Positions 55,410-64,000 of a stretch of 64,000 nucleotides of DNA are shown one piece after another. Source of the stretch: Campylobacter volucris. Lineage in GTDB: Bacteria > Campylobacterota > Campylobacteria > Campylobacterales > Campylobacteraceae. Where the stretch lies: assembly GCF_008011665.1 (NCBI RefSeq), contig NZ_VOWJ01000033.1:52351-116350 (forward strand), in the 5' to 3' direction. Positions within the stretch are counted from its first letter, which is position 1. Each line of letters opens with the position of its first letter. The translations under genes and the position numbers were made by a program. Under the pieces are notes generated by a model that saw only the letters and a program-made list of their open reading frames with translations, searched no databases and had not been told where the DNA came from.

Positions 55410-56444
55410 ATGGATGATAATAAAAGAAAATCTTTAGATGCAGCTTTAAAAAGCTTGGATAAAACTTTTGGAAAAGGCACTATTTTAAGACTTGGAGATA
55501 AAGAAGTTGAAAAAATTGATTCTATTCCTACAGGATCAGTTGGGCTTGATCTAGCTTTGGGAATAGGCGGGGTTCCAAAAGGAAGAATTATAGAAATTTA
55601 TGGACCTGAAAGTTCGGGCAAAACTACACTTACCTTGCATATCATTGCTGAATGCCAAAAAAAAGGCGGAGTTTGTGCTTTTATAGATGCTGAGCATGCT
55701 CTGGATGTAAAATATGCAAAAAATTTAGGAGTGGATACAGAAAATTTATATATTTCTCAACCGGACTTCGGAGAACAAGCTTTAGAAATCGTTGAAACCA
55801 TAGCAAGAAGCGGGGCTATTGATTTAATAATAGTAGATAGTGTCGCTGCACTGACTCCAAAAGCAGAAATAGAAGGTGACATGGGAGATCAACATGTTGG
55901 TCTTCAGGCTAGATTAATGTCTCAAGCGTTAAGAAAATTAACTGGAATAGTTCATAAAATGAATACCACAGTAATTTTCATCAATCAAATTCGTATGAAA
56001 ATAGGCATGATGGGCTACGGAACCCCAGAAACTACAACAGGTGGAAATGCGCTTAAATTTTACTCTTCAGTGCGTTTAGATGTTAGAAAAACCGCCACTT
56101 TAAAACAAAATGATGAGCCTATTGGAAATCGTGTAAAAGTAAAAGTAGCTAAAAATAAAGTAGCTCCTCCATTTAAACAAGCTGAATTTGATGTGATGTT
56201 TGGAGAAGGCATAAGCCGCGAAGGTGAGTTGATAGATTATGGTGTGAAACTTGATATTATTGATAAAAGCGGTGCTTGGTTTTCTTATAATGCTTCTAAA
56301 CTTGGACAAGGTAGAGAAAATGCAAAAGCATTTTTAAAAGAAAATCCTACCATAGCCGATGAAATCACTCAAGCTATACAAAATTCTATCGGTATTGATA
56401 ATGTTATTTTAGGTTCTAAAGACGACGAAGAAGGAGAAGAATAA
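55410..56444 (+). CDS. recA: recombinase RecA
   Basis: A 344-residue recombinase: Walker [11 protein letters not shown] near residue 66-75, FIDAEHALD near 94, [18 protein letters not shown], the L2-loop region [23 protein letters not shown] near 190-212 and an acidic C-terminus KDDEEGEE. Drives homologous recombination and natural transformation, which is relevant for flagellin and maf gene exchange in this window. Overlaps eno as TAATG. Confidence 0.98.
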   Translation: MDDNKRKSLDAALKSLDKTFGKGTILRLGDKEVEKIDSIPTGSVGLDLALGIGGVPKGRIIEIYGPESSGKTTLTLHIIAECQKKGGVCAFIDAEHALDVKYAKNLGVDTENLYISQPDFGEQALEIVETIARSGAIDLIIVDSVAALTPKAEIEGDMGDQHVGLQARLMSQALRKLTGIVHKMNTTVIFINQIRMKIGMMGYGTPETTTGGNALKFYSSVRLDVRKTATLKQNDEPIGNRVKVKVAKNKVAPPFKQAEFDVMFGEGISREGELIDYGVKLDIIDKSGAWFSYNASKLGQGRENAKAFLKENPTIADEITQAIQNSIGIDNVILGSKDDEEGEE

Positions 56445-57688
56445 TGATAGTGATTGAAGATGTAAGGGCATTTGAAGTTTTAGATAGCAGAGGTAATCCC
56501 ACTATAAAAGCTGAAATCATGCTAAGCGATGGAAGTATGGGCAGTGCTATAGTTCCAAGCGGAGCAAGCACAGGTAAAAAAGAAGCCTTAGAACTTAGAG
56601 ACAATGATGAAAGATTTGGCGGTAAAGGAGTTTTAAAGGCTATAGAAAATATTAATGGTACCATAGCTGAAAATATTATAGGACTTGATGCTTTTAATCA
56701 AACTCAACTTGATTTTACTCTATTAGAACTTGATGGGACAAAAAATTACTCAAACCTAGGAGCTAACGCAACTTTAGGAATTTCTATGGCTACAGCTCGT
56801 GCAGCAGCCAATGCTCTTAAAATTCCATTATATCGTTACTTAGGTGGAGCTAATGCTAGTGTATTACCTGTACCAATGTGCAATATCATAAATGGCGGTG
56901 CTCATGCTAATAATAGCGTGGATTTTCAAGAATTTATGATTATGCCTTTTGGTTTTTCATCTTTCAAAGAAGGCTTAAGATCAGTGTGTGAAATCTATGC
57001 AGTATTAAAAAAAGAACTGACTAATTTAGGACACTCTACAGCTTTAGGAGACGAAGGTGGTTTTGCTCCAAATTTAGCAAACAACACTGAACCGCTTAAT
57101 CTTTTAATGACTTGTATTAAAAAAGCTGGTTATGAAAATAAAATCAAGTTAGCTTTAGATGTAGCAAGTAGCGAACTTTATAAAGATGGAAAATACCACT
57201 TAGAAGGAAAAAGTTTTTCAAGCGAGGATTTAATAGCGCGTTATGAAGAGCTTTGCTCAAAATATCCAATTTATAGCATAGAAGATGGTTTAGCTGAAGA
57301 TGACTATGAAGGATGGACAAAATTAACCCAAAAACTTGGTCATAAAATACAACTTGTTGGAGATGATTTGTTTGTAACCAATGAAGAAATTTTAAAAGAT
57401 GGAATTTTAAAAAACATGGCCAATGCTGTATTAATCAAACCAAATCAAATAGGCACCATCACTCAAACCATGAGAACGGTTAGATTAGCTCATCGAAATA
57501 ATTACAAATGCATTATGAGTCATAGAAGTGGTGAAAGTGAGGATGCGTTTATAGCTGATTTTGCAGTAGCACTAAATACAGGACAAATTAAAACTGGGGC
57601 TTTAGCAAGAGGTGAAAGGACTGCAAAATATAATCGTTTATTAGAAATTGAACTAGATAATGATGAATATTTAGGAGATAAGCTCTGA
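56444..57688 (+). CDS. eno: enolase
   Basis: A 414-residue enolase: [13 protein letters not shown] near residue 12, [35 protein letters not shown] near 150, GDEGGFAP near 205, [14 protein letters not shown] near 285 and [13 protein letters not shown] near 365. Interconverts 2-phosphoglycerate and phosphoenolpyruvate, which also supplies PEP for PseI. It shares a transcription unit with recA. Confidence 0.98.
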   Translation: MIVIEDVRAFEVLDSRGNPTIKAEIMLSDGSMGSAIVPSGASTGKKEALELRDNDERFGGKGVLKAIENINGTIAENIIGLDAFNQTQLDFTLLELDGTKNYSNLGANATLGISMATARAAANALKIPLYRYLGGANASVLPVPMCNIINGGAHANNSVDFQEFMIMPFGFSSFKEGLRSVCEIYAVLKKELTNLGHSTALGDEGGFAPNLANNTEPLNLLMTCIKKAGYENKIKLALDVASSELYKDGKYHLEGKSFSSEDLIARYEELCSKYPIYSIEDGLAEDDYEGWTKLTQKLGHKIQLVGDDLFVTNEEILKDGILKNMANAVLIKPNQIGTITQTMRTVRLAHRNNYKCIMSHRSGESEDAFIADFAVALNTGQIKTGALARGERTAKYNRLLEIELDNDEYLGDKL

Positions 57689-57963
57689 GCGAATTATTAA
57701 AAGAGTATGATGAGCATTCTAAGAAAAAAGAAGCTCGTCAAAATCTTATCAAAACTATTATGCTATCTTTTGTAGCAATAATTGTTGCTATATATTTTGG
57801 TAATATGTTTTTTGGTAAATCATCTTTAGATGTGTTATTAAGTTTAAAACAAGAACAAAGAAATTTAGAAAATAAAATTGATATTTTAAAAGCAAAAAAT
57901 GCTCAAGCACAAAAAGAATACTTACAACTTTTACGACTCAAAGGAGCAAATGTTGAAAATTAA
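57685..57963 (+). CDS. FtsB/DivIC-like small membrane protein
   Basis: A 92-residue reading from CTG 57685 after TTAGGAGATAAG; the first in-frame ATG is far inside (57760) and would cut the cytoplasmic part. The body has a short basic/acidic N-tail, one membrane segment (about 24-45) and a coiled coil ([39 protein letters not shown]). This is the FtsB/DivIC septum-initiator layout. Downstream of eno, where ftsB sits in many proteobacteria, which strengthens the guess. The CTG start is inference. Confidence 0.65.
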   Translation: MSELLKEYDEHSKKKEARQNLIKTIMLSFVAIIVAIYFGNMFFGKSSLDVLLSLKQEQRNLENKIDILKAKNAQAQKEYLQLLRLKGANVEN

Positions 57964-58627
57964 ATTTTTTATATTTTTTGTATTATCTACAATACTTTTA
58001 AATGCAAAAGACAATCCTTTTGATAATAATATGGAGAAAAAAAATCTCGAATTTGCACAATTTAGTCCTTTTCAAAGACAAGATTTTAATTTTGATTCTA
58101 ATGCAAGAATTTTAAAAAATATTACTATTACTTATATAAATCTTGATGGTTCAGAACAACAAATGACGCTAGATATCAACAAAAGCATAGATTGGCATGA
58201 TAACTTTGCTTTTATAAAAAGTAAAGCACCTAATGCTACTCCCATCCTTGATGTATCAGTAACAGTTGATAAAAAATCTAGCAAAAAAGTTGAAGAAAAT
58301 AACACTACTATAAACATAGAAACACCACTATTTACAGGAGATATTTATAATTTTCTTTCTCTTAGTTTTTATAATAATAAAATCAATATTAAAACACGAG
58401 ATAAAATGCTAAGAAATTTATCTATTGGAGATCCTACAAAAATCATCGTTGATTTTGCAAAAAATCAAAACTTCAATACCAAAACACTGCAAGTTAATAC
58501 GGCTAATGTAAAAAAAGTTGTATTTGGATCCCATAAAGGTTATTATAGACTAGTAATATACTTAGATGGAAAATATGACTATGAATATTCTAAAGGTAAA
58601 AATCTTCATGTATTTAATCTCATCTAA
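57950..58627 (+). CDS. cgpA: AMIN-domain periplasmic protein, CgpA-like
   Basis: Read from ATG 57950, which follows AAGGAG, it has 225 residues with a signal peptide (FFIFFVLSTILLNA). The C-terminal half (about 135-225: NFLSLSFYNNKINIKTRD, DPTKIIVDFAKN, VKKVVFGSHKGYYRLVIYLDG) matches an AMIN domain, which binds peptidoglycan in division and export proteins. A sequon EENNT near residue 118 fits the C. jejuni counterpart CgpA (Cj1670c, from memory), a known N-glycoprotein. Overlaps the FtsB-like gene by 14 bases. Confidence 0.8.
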   Translation: MLKIKFFIFFVLSTILLNAKDNPFDNNMEKKNLEFAQFSPFQRQDFNFDSNARILKNITITYINLDGSEQQMTLDINKSIDWHDNFAFIKSKAPNATPILDVSVTVDKKSSKKVEENNTTINIETPLFTGDIYNFLSLSFYNNKINIKTRDKMLRNLSIGDPTKIIVDFAKNQNFNTKTLQVNTANVKKVVFGSHKGYYRLVIYLDGKYDYEYSKGKNLHVFNLI

Positions 58628-58642
58628 GTTTTATCTTAGATG
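58621..58642. terminator. bidirectional hairpin between cgpA and the haemoglobin gene
   Basis: CATCTAAG-TTTTAT-CTTAGATG, an 8-bp stem that includes both convergent stop codons. No long U-run on either strand, so termination strength is unsure. Confidence 0.45.
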
Positions 58643-59019
58643 AATTTATGATCATAAATAATCATTTGAAATCTTTGAGCAATCATTTGTGCTCTTTCTA
58701 GCATCATACTTCTTGGCTCATCTGTAAAAATTTCAGCCAAACTTTCATCAAACAATCCAAGCCAAATATCAAAAAATTCTCTTGGAAAAGGAGGTAAATC
58801 ATGATGAGCTTTTAAAGGTGATCCATTATATCCACCTTCACCTAAAAACATGCCTTTCCAAAAACTAGCTATTTTTTCCCTATGCTTAATCCAACTCTCA
58901 TCATCATTTCCTATTGCCCTGTTAAAAATAGGACCTAAATTTCCATCTTTTCTAACTTTGGCATAAAAAATATCCATTAGTTTATCAATACCTTCTTGGT
59001 TAATACTATCAAATTTCAT
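58636..59019 (-). CDS. ctb: group III truncated haemoglobin Ctb
   Basis: From ATG 59019 (AAGGA upstream) it has 127 residues, the exact length of C. jejuni Ctb. Key residues fall at the expected places: Tyr19 (B10), His46 (E7), proximal His72 (F8, in LKAHHDLP) and Trp86 (G8). Ctb binds oxygen tightly and is thought to moderate oxygen and nitric oxide flux. I do not see the C. jejuni NssR operator (TTAAC-N6-GTTAA) in the upstream gap. Confidence 0.93.
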   Translation of the reverse strand: MKFDSINQEGIDKLMDIFYAKVRKDGNLGPIFNRAIGNDDESWIKHREKIASFWKGMFLGEGGYNGSPLKAHHDLPPFPREFFDIWLGLFDESLAEIFTDEPRSMMLERAQMIAQRFQMIIYDHKFI

Positions 59020-59096
59020 TGATTTTTCCTTCAATTTGTTTTTATATATTTTAATCTATTTAAAAAATAAAAATATAAACATAAATCAATTTTTAG

Positions 59097-59102
59097 TATA
59101 AT
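59097..59102 (+). promoter_or_regulatory. -10 box for the gene at 59127
   Basis: TATAAT in TAGTATAATTT, about 25 bases before the ATG, in the divergent 107-base gap with ctb. No strong ribosome binding site is visible (only AAAG). Confidence 0.55.
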
Positions 59103-59126
59103 TTTATAAAAACAAAGAAAATTATA

Positions 59127-59603
59127 ATGATCTATACCATTTTACCACCCAATCAATTTTTGGATGATTATATTTTAAATGTAGAATTTTATCATTTAGC
59201 AGGTATTTCTAAAAATGCTTTTAAATTTTGGAAAAATACTCAAGCTGCGAAATATCAAGGCGCTAGAGTAATCTTCTTGCATAAAAAAAATATCTTGCAT
59301 AAATACCAACATATCATAGATCAATGCACCAACTTAAACGGCTTTGTCTTAGCTAGTGCATTTTGTTCTTTTACTACTTTAGCACCTTCTCATTTAGTTA
59401 AAAAAAATAATTCTCAAATTTATAAAATTTTGCAAATAAAAGAAATTCAAGGTATAAAATTTGTAAATTTAAAGGCATTTTACGATTTTTTAAAGCTAGA
59501 TTATAGTTATAATATTTATATCGAAAAATGCCATTTTTTCAGCCCTACTCCCTTAGAAAAACGTATTAAAATCACTGAGAGTATGTGCGTTGGGTATTAC
59601 TAA
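59127..59603 (+). CDS. conserved hypothetical protein
   Basis: A 158-residue soluble protein. The part LAGISKNAFKFWKNTQAA (near 26-43) looks like a helix-turn-helix of the MerR/Xre type and later LKAFYDFLKLD is helical, so DNA binding is possible but unproven. It ends inside the convergent transporter gene (32-base overlap of the two coding regions). Its own TATAAT lies just upstream. From memory C. jejuni has a hypothetical (Cj0249) at this place. I do not recognise a family. Confidence 0.7.
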   Translation: MIYTILPPNQFLDDYILNVEFYHLAGISKNAFKFWKNTQAAKYQGARVIFLHKKNILHKYQHIIDQCTNLNGFVLASAFCSFTTLAPSHLVKKNNSQIYKILQIKEIQGIKFVNLKAFYDFLKLDYSYNIYIEKCHFFSPTPLEKRIKITESMCVGYY

Positions 59604-60882
59604 GATATTTAAATATCAAAGCAGAAGAAAGTGAAATTATAACCATAGCAAACATATAAAATCCCAAAGAAAAACGCATAATATTTTCTAAATTTTCCAA
59701 AGCAATAGTATGTAAAAACAAAACAAGCTGTGGAGTAAAACCACCAGCTAATGCATAAGCTATATTATATGAAAAACTAAGTCCTGAAAATTTAATCTTA
59801 GTATCAAATACTTCGCTCATCATCAAAGGACAAAAATTCATCACTCCAGCAAAAAAACAAGTACTTAAGTAATACATACTCACCAAGTTAAAATCAGGTG
59901 ATTTTGTATAAAGAGCATCAAAATAAAACAAACAAACTAAGAAAAATCCTAATGAAAAAATAACACAAGCTTTTACTATACCTATCTTGTCGGCCAAAAT
60001 TCCACTTAATATGCAACCAAATACAAGCATCATTATACCAAGCATTTGTATGTAAGTTTGAACACTTGCATCAATATTTAACATTTTTCCCATAAAAGAA
60101 GGTATGATTAAAATCATCACAATAATACAAGCAGTCAAAACCCAAGTTATCAACATAGAAAGTGCCACACCTAACTTAGCTTTCTTAAATACTTCCCTTA
60201 AAGGGAATTTTTCTAAAACTTTGTCTTTTTTCATTTGTTCAAAAATAGGAGTTTCTTGTAAAAATTTGCGCAAATAAGCAGAAATAATTCCAAAAATTCC
60301 TCCCAAGAAAAATGGAATTCTCCAAGCCCATTCATAAAGCTCTTCTTGTGTAAAAAGCTTGTTCATCATTAAAAATACAAAACTACCAAGCAAAATTCCA
60401 CCCACCACAGAAGCTGTTAAAAATCCAAGATAAGTGCGTTTTTGTCCTTTTGGAGCATGCTCAAAGACAAAAACCCAAGCACCAGGCAATTCCCCACCTA
60501 TAGCTATACCTTGACAAATCCTTATAAGTACTAAAAATATTATGCATAAATATCCTATACTTTCATAAGCAGGTATAAAAGCAAGCATAAAAGTTGGCAC
60601 AACCATAAGCAAAATGCTAAGCATAAACATTTTTTTACGACCAAATTTATCACCAAAATGCGCCATGATTATACCGCCAAGTGGTCTAGCTAAATACCCT
60701 GCAGCAAAAATTCCATAAGTATTAAACATTTGCCAAAATGGACTTAAATTTTCAGGAAAAAAATTTTTAGAAATATAATTTGCAAAAAATACAAAAATAA
60801 TAAAGTCATAAAATTCTAAAGTCCCTCCCAAAGAAGAAAGACTCAAGACTTTTATGTCTTTTTTACTAAGGTTTTTATTCAC
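59572..60882 (-). CDS. MHS-family major facilitator transporter
   Basis: A 436-residue transporter with 12 membrane segments. MHS-subfamily marks: SSLGGTLEFYDFIIFVFFA near the start, HFGDKFGRKKMFMLSILLM near 75-95, RICQGIAIGGELPGAWVFVFEHAPKGQ near 110-140 and a central loop with RKFLQETPIFEQMKK. The subfamily includes proline/betaine, alpha-ketoglutarate and dicarboxylate carriers. Substrate is unknown. Start is GTG 60882, two bases after the stop of the acidic small gene, so the two form an operon. Confidence 0.88.
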   Translation of the reverse strand: MNKNLSKKDIKVLSLSSLGGTLEFYDFIIFVFFANYISKNFFPENLSPFWQMFNTYGIFAAGYLARPLGGIIMAHFGDKFGRKKMFMLSILLMVVPTFMLAFIPAYESIGYLCIIFLVLIRICQGIAIGGELPGAWVFVFEHAPKGQKRTYLGFLTASVVGGILLGSFVFLMMNKLFTQEELYEWAWRIPFFLGGIFGIISAYLRKFLQETPIFEQMKKDKVLEKFPLREVFKKAKLGVALSMLITWVLTACIIVMILIIPSFMGKMLNIDASVQTYIQMLGIMMLVFGCILSGILADKIGIVKACVIFSLGFFLVCLFYFDALYTKSPDFNLVSMYYLSTCFFAGVMNFCPLMMSEVFDTKIKFSGLSFSYNIAYALAGGFTPQLVLFLHTIALENLENIMRFSLGFYMFAMVIISLSSALIFKYLSNTQRTYSQ

Positions 60883-60884
60883 AT

Positions 60885-61040
60885 TTACTCCATTTCATAA
60901 GTATCATCATCACTATAATCGTCATCATACTCATAATCATCCTCATCATAATTATATGCTCTTTGATTGTCAGTATAAGTATCATTTAAGTCTTCATAAC
61001 TTTCATCTTCGTAATCTTCAAATTCATCTTCATATGCCAT
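60885..61040 (-). CDS. highly acidic 51-residue protein
   Basis: An open frame of 51 residues too short for usual length cut-offs: MAYEDEFEDYEDE at the start, DEDDYEYDDDYSDDD near the end. 25 of 51 residues are Asp or Glu and ten are Tyr; there is one Arg and no Lys. AAAGGA lies six bases before ATG. It precedes the transporter gene by two bases. C. jejuni carries a 'highly acidic protein' gene (Cj0251c, from memory) in the same slot between moaC and a transporter, which supports a real gene. Likely disordered; function unknown. Confidence 0.8.
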   Translation of the reverse strand: MAYEDEFEDYEDESYEDLNDTYTDNQRAYNYDEDDYEYDDDYSDDDTYEME

Positions 61041-61102
61041 TAAAAATCCTTTAATATTTTTGTAGTATTTTACTATTTTTTAATATAAAAAATATATTTT
61101 GA

Positions 61103-61108
61103 TATAAT
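61103..61108 (+). promoter_or_regulatory. moaC promoter -10 box
   Basis: TATAAT in TTTTGATATAATTT, 27 bases before the moaC ATG; AAGGAAAAAA is the ribosome binding site. Confidence 0.6.
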
Positions 61109-61134
61109 TTTTTAAATTTCAAGCAAGGAAAAAA

Positions 61135-61611
61135 ATGAATTTAACACATTTAGATGAAAAAAATCATCCCAAAATGGTAGATGTTAGCTCAAAAAATATC
61201 ACCACAAGAGAGGCAACAGCAAGTGGAAAAATTTATATGAGCAAAGAAGCTTTTGAAGTTATTATAGAAAATAAAGCAAAAAAAGGACCTGTGTTGCAAA
61301 CTGCAATCATAGCAGCTATTATGGGAGCCAAACAAACTTCAAACCTTATACCAATGTGCCATCCTTTAATGATATCTAAAATCCAAACTCATTTGGAAGA
61401 AAATAAAGATGAATATTCTTTTAAACTCTTTGTAAGTGTTAAATGTGAAGGAAAAACAGGGGTTGAAATGGAAAGTTTAACAGGAGTAAGCATAGGACTT
61501 TTAACTATTTATGACATGATAAAAGCTATTGATAAAACTATGCAAATTACAGATATAGTATTAGAAAGCAAAGAAGGAGGAAAAAATGGTAAATATGTGC
61601 GAGCTCAATAA
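61135..61611 (+). CDS. moaC: cyclic pyranopterin monophosphate synthase MoaC
   Basis: A 158-residue enzyme of molybdenum-cofactor synthesis that forms cyclic pyranopterin with MoaA. Motifs: [18 protein letters not shown] near 15-32, [13 protein letters not shown] near 70-82 and [28 protein letters not shown] near 105-135; catalytic Lys/Asp are in DMIKAIDK. Needed for formate dehydrogenase, nitrate reductase and similar enzymes. Heads a unit with the two genes that follow. Confidence 0.97.
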   Translation: MNLTHLDEKNHPKMVDVSSKNITTREATASGKIYMSKEAFEVIIENKAKKGPVLQTAIIAAIMGAKQTSNLIPMCHPLMISKIQTHLEENKDEYSFKLFVSVKCEGKTGVEMESLTGVSIGLLTIYDMIKAIDKTMQITDIVLESKEGGKNGKYVRAQ

Positions 61612-61849
61612 AGAGCCTATTATAAATTATCCTACTTTTTGGGATTATAAAGTAGTAGTAGAGGCAAATGTAGATATACTAGAAATTTTTAATGAAATTT
61701 TTAATGAAAGAGAATTCAAATATAAAATGTCAAATACTAGTAAAGAAGGTAAATATAAAAGTTATTTACTAAGCATATATGTGGATAGCAAAAACGATCG
61801 TTTGAATATTTTTAACCAATTAAAAAATAAAACTAAATTTGTACTTTAA
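61586..61849 (+). CDS. DUF493 family protein (YbeD-like)
   Basis: An 87-residue protein matching DUF493: [15 protein letters not shown], then [27 protein letters not shown]. Structures in this family have a ferredoxin-like ACT fold and may bind a small regulator; function is unknown. ATG 61586 sits behind GGAGGA inside the last codons of moaC (26-base overlap), so translation is coupled. Confidence 0.88.
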   Translation: MVNMCELNKEPIINYPTFWDYKVVVEANVDILEIFNEIFNEREFKYKMSNTSKEGKYKSYLLSIYVDSKNDRLNIFNQLKNKTKFVL

Positions 61850-61857
61850 GGATTAAA

Positions 61858-62979
61858 ATGAAAAAATTATCATTGATTTTTGAAAACTCCATTTTAGCTG
61901 CTGAAAAAGAAAACATACCTGACTTAATTAGCGAACTAGCTTTTAGTTTAAGTTATAAAAAAATTTCAACAGAATATGTAAGCAACGAAACATTATTGGC
62001 AAATTTCATTAGTATTTTAGAAAAATTAGATCTTGCTAATGAAGAAAATATAACTAAACTTATCCAAGCCATTACTCAAGCAAGAGTAGAAGATGATAAA
62101 AAAATATTTTTCAACTATCTCAATGAGCTTGGAAAAATAAAAATTAAAATAGAAGAACAAAAAGATTCTATAAAAAACAAAATTTGTGAAAATTTTGTTG
62201 ATTTAGAAAAATCTTTAGAGATATTAAATTTAAACCACTTTCACATCAGCATTAATGATGCGATGCTTTATGATATAGAAATTTTAGGACTCTTAAAAGA
62301 AACAGCCGAAAATGCTTTTATAACAACACTAGAAAAAGGCGAAGATGTAGAACTCACAAGCTGTGAAATAGCTAAAAATTTAGTATTTAACGCTATATGC
62401 GAAGGTGATTTTGAAACTAAAAGAATACTTGATATCTCAAAAGTTATTTTAAATGCTGCTTTTGAACTTGCTAATGAATCTAAAGCTTTTGCTTATGATT
62501 TGTGTATAGGTACTATATATGGAACGCAAGAAGGTATTTCTTTGGCTGTGGATAAATTTAAAGCTAATTTTGCTTATTCTATTTTAGAACAAGATTTAAA
62601 ACAAAAAGAAAAAGAACTCATCGACATAGAACGCGACTTCATACAAATGTTAAAAAACATAAGTACTTCTATAGATAATCCTGTAAAAGATATATTAAAA
62701 GATTTACTTCATAACAAATTTGATACTTTATTTGCTAAATTTAAACGCCTTATACAAGAAAATAGAGAACAAATCTTAATAAAGATAAACGAATTAAAGC
62801 AAAACCCAAGGATTGATAATCTAAATAAATTTACTCAAAACAAATTAAATCTTTTAGCAAGAGAACTAAGTGAATTTGATAAAATAACTAATAAAAAATA
62901 TCAAAAATTCAATAAAATTAATGCAAAAAAATTAGGAAAAAGAGTCTGGGAAAGAGCAAAAAAAATAATAAAAAAATAA
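61858..62979 (+). CDS. helical protein of unknown function
   Basis: A 373-residue, mostly helical soluble protein with strong Lys/Glu content in the last third (KQKEKELIDIERDFIQML, LKRKR-type basic end EFDKITNKKYQKFNKINAKKLGKRVWERAKKIIKK). No signal peptide or membrane segment. AAGGA precedes ATG, eight bases after the DUF493 gene. C. jejuni Cj0254 is the likely counterpart, from memory, and also unnamed. The conserved-looking stretch TLEKGEDVELTSCEIAKNLVFNAICEGDF (near 155-185) has no recognised match. Confidence 0.7.
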   Translation: MKKLSLIFENSILAAEKENIPDLISELAFSLSYKKISTEYVSNETLLANFISILEKLDLANEENITKLIQAITQARVEDDKKIFFNYLNELGKIKIKIEEQKDSIKNKICENFVDLEKSLEILNLNHFHISINDAMLYDIEILGLLKETAENAFITTLEKGEDVELTSCEIAKNLVFNAICEGDFETKRILDISKVILNAAFELANESKAFAYDLCIGTIYGTQEGISLAVDKFKANFAYSILEQDLKQKEKELIDIERDFIQMLKNISTSIDNPVKDILKDLLHNKFDTLFAKFKRLIQENREQILIKINELKQNPRIDNLNKFTQNKLNLLARELSEFDKITNKKYQKFNKINAKKLGKRVWERAKKIIKK

Positions 62980-62988
62980 TTTTTTTAG

Positions 62989-62994
62989 TATAAT
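62989..62994 (+). promoter_or_regulatory. -10 box of the chemoreceptor gene
   Basis: TATAAT in TTAGTATAATGC, 39 bases before the GTG start of the receptor gene; AAGGAG is the ribosome binding site. Confidence 0.6.
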
Positions 62995-63032
62995 GCAAAT
63001 TTTTATTACAATAATTTTACAAGGAGTTTGTA

Positions 63033-64000
63033 GTGGGAATCAAACTAAAAATATCTTTAATAGCAAATTTTATTGCTATCATTTGTTTATTAGTTTTAGG
63101 CATAACAACTTTCTTTTTTGTTAAAAATGCCTTATTTGAAGAAATAACAGAAGCTGAAACAAATTATTTAAAATCAACAAAAAATTTAATGATAGATTTT
63201 AGACAAAATGCTTCTGATTCTGTAAAAAAATTATCTAAAATTGTTTTAGAACATCCTTATTCTGATCTTGAAAATGAAGCAAGTATGGTAAAAAGTTTAG
63301 GTGCCGAATTCAAAGCTTTTAGAGATGCCAGTGGATTTTTGGCTGTTTATATAGGAGCTCCAAATGGAGAGCTTATCACTAGCGATCCAAGAAGTGATGA
63401 AAAAAAACTTAATGCATATATATATGGCAAAGCTAACAATTATGATGCTACCACTAGAGGTTGGTATAAAGGTGCTAAAGAAAAAAATGGTATTTTTATT
63501 TCAGATATTTACATTGATGTAGCTACTAATCTTCCTTGCTTTACTTATGCTATGCCTTTATATAAAAATGGAAAATTTATAGGAATTTTGGGAATTGATA
63601 TCTTATTAACAGATCTTCAAAACAAAATAGAACGCTTGCCTGGAACATCTTTTATCTTTGATAAATCAAATTATGTATTTGCTTCAGCAAATAAAGCTTT
63701 TTTAGGAAACAATACAAACATTCCAAATGTATTAAAAGGATTTTCAAGTGTTGGAGATTTTCAACCTTTCCATTATACAAGAATTCAAGGTGGTGAAAGA
63801 TTTGCTATGTGCACCACAGAAGATGCTTATACCATTTGTATTTCCGAATCCTTAGATAAAATAGAAGAAGCTGTATATGATATTGCAACTATACAAAGTG
63901 TAATAGTTATTATTATAATAACAATTAGCATCATCCTACTCTACTTCATCATATCACGCTATTTATCACCTTTAGAAAAAATCCAATCAGGCCTTAACTC
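63033..64000 (+). CDS. methyl-accepting chemotaxis protein, 5' part (dCache receptor)
   Basis: The reading frame opens at GTG 63033 behind AAGGAG and runs off the window, giving 322 residues. A membrane segment (about 6-30, ISLIANFIAIICLLVLGI), a periplasmic double-Cache ligand domain (about 35-285) with the YDATTRGWYKGAKEKNG and PLYKNGKFIGILGIDILL blocks, a second membrane segment (about 290-310) and the start of HAMP. The signalling domain is beyond the end. It resembles the Tlp receptors of C. jejuni that bind amino or organic acids; the ligand cannot be told. Confidence 0.9.
   Translation, partial: MGIKLKISLIANFIAIICLLVLGITTFFFVKNALFEEITEAETNYLKSTKNLMIDFRQNASDSVKKLSKIVLEHPYSDLENEASMVKSLGAEFKAFRDASGFLAVYIGAPNGELITSDPRSDEKKLNAYIYGKANNYDATTRGWYKGAKEKNGIFISDIYIDVATNLPCFTYAMPLYKNGKFIGILGIDILLTDLQNKIERLPGTSFIFDKSNYVFASANKAFLGNNTNIPNVLKGFSSVGDFQPFHYTRIQGGERFAMCTTEDAYTICISESLDKIEEAVYDIATIQSVIVIIIITISIILLYFIISRYLSPLEKIQSGLN

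Overview
The window looks like chromosomal DNA of a low-GC Campylobacter, most likely of the C. lari group. That species-level guess is inference; the genus call is firm. The support is very AT-rich codon use, AAGGA-type ribosome binding sites, promoters built on a lone TATAAT -10 box, and Campylobacter signature genes: CosR with Asn51, tandem flaA/flaB with sigma28 and sigma54 promoters, a pseI/maf flagellin-glycosylation cluster, the CgpA-type AMIN protein, group III truncated haemoglobin and MqnD. The window opens inside rlmH and ends inside a chemotaxis receptor gene. Coding density is very high: no gene-free stretch reaches 300 bases, and the longest (28539-28739, about 200 bases) holds divergent promoters. 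I saw no tRNA, rRNA, CRISPR array, insertion sequence or prophage gene.

Layout. 1-2763 (+): end of rlmH, a DksA-like factor, a membrane protein, a dihydrouridine synthase and a small orphan gene. 2747-27397 (-): a long housekeeping run with recO, a cysteine hydrolase, a TtcA-like PP-loop protein, mtn, fabD, slyD, the Tol-Pal set (cpoB, pal, tolB, tolA-like, exbD, exbB), the F1Fo ATP synthase operon (atpF'-F-H-A-G-D-C), parB, parA, birA, fmt, a DUF6194-like gene, obgE, rpmA, rplU, then five envelope genes including LpoB-like, YcfL-like and CsgG-like proteins. 27507-28538 (-): a di-haem cytochrome c peroxidase broken by one in-frame TGA. 28740-32249 (+): plsY, folB, cosR, fdxB, ppx. 32250-33729 (-): fliO, fliN and a CheX-like protein. 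33847-47716: flagellar glycosylation island with pseI, four tandem maf genes (the first with a G9 tract), flaB, flaA and a fifth maf. 47848-53363 (+): topA, bioB, an antiporter, cysQ and a periplasmic protein. 53356-55299 (-): murB, fliQ, mqnD. 55410-58627 (+): recA, eno, an FtsB-like protein, cgpA. 58636-64000: truncated haemoglobin, an orphan gene, an MHS-family transporter, a 51-residue highly acidic protein, moaC, a DUF493 protein, a helical orphan and a dCache chemoreceptor.

How parts work together. PseI makes pseudaminic acid, Maf proteins are thought to transfer such nonulosonates to flagellin, and the two flagellins are the acceptors. A homopolymeric G tract puts one Maf under likely phase variation. 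FliO, FliN, FliQ, the CheX-like protein and the chemoreceptor belong to the same motility network. The MTA/SAH nucleosidase and MqnD are both steps of the futalosine menaquinone route used by epsilonproteobacteria. Tol-Pal and the LpoB/YcfL/CsgG-like cluster serve the envelope. Compared with my memory of C. jejuni NCTC 11168, the window is a join of several separately located syntenic blocks.
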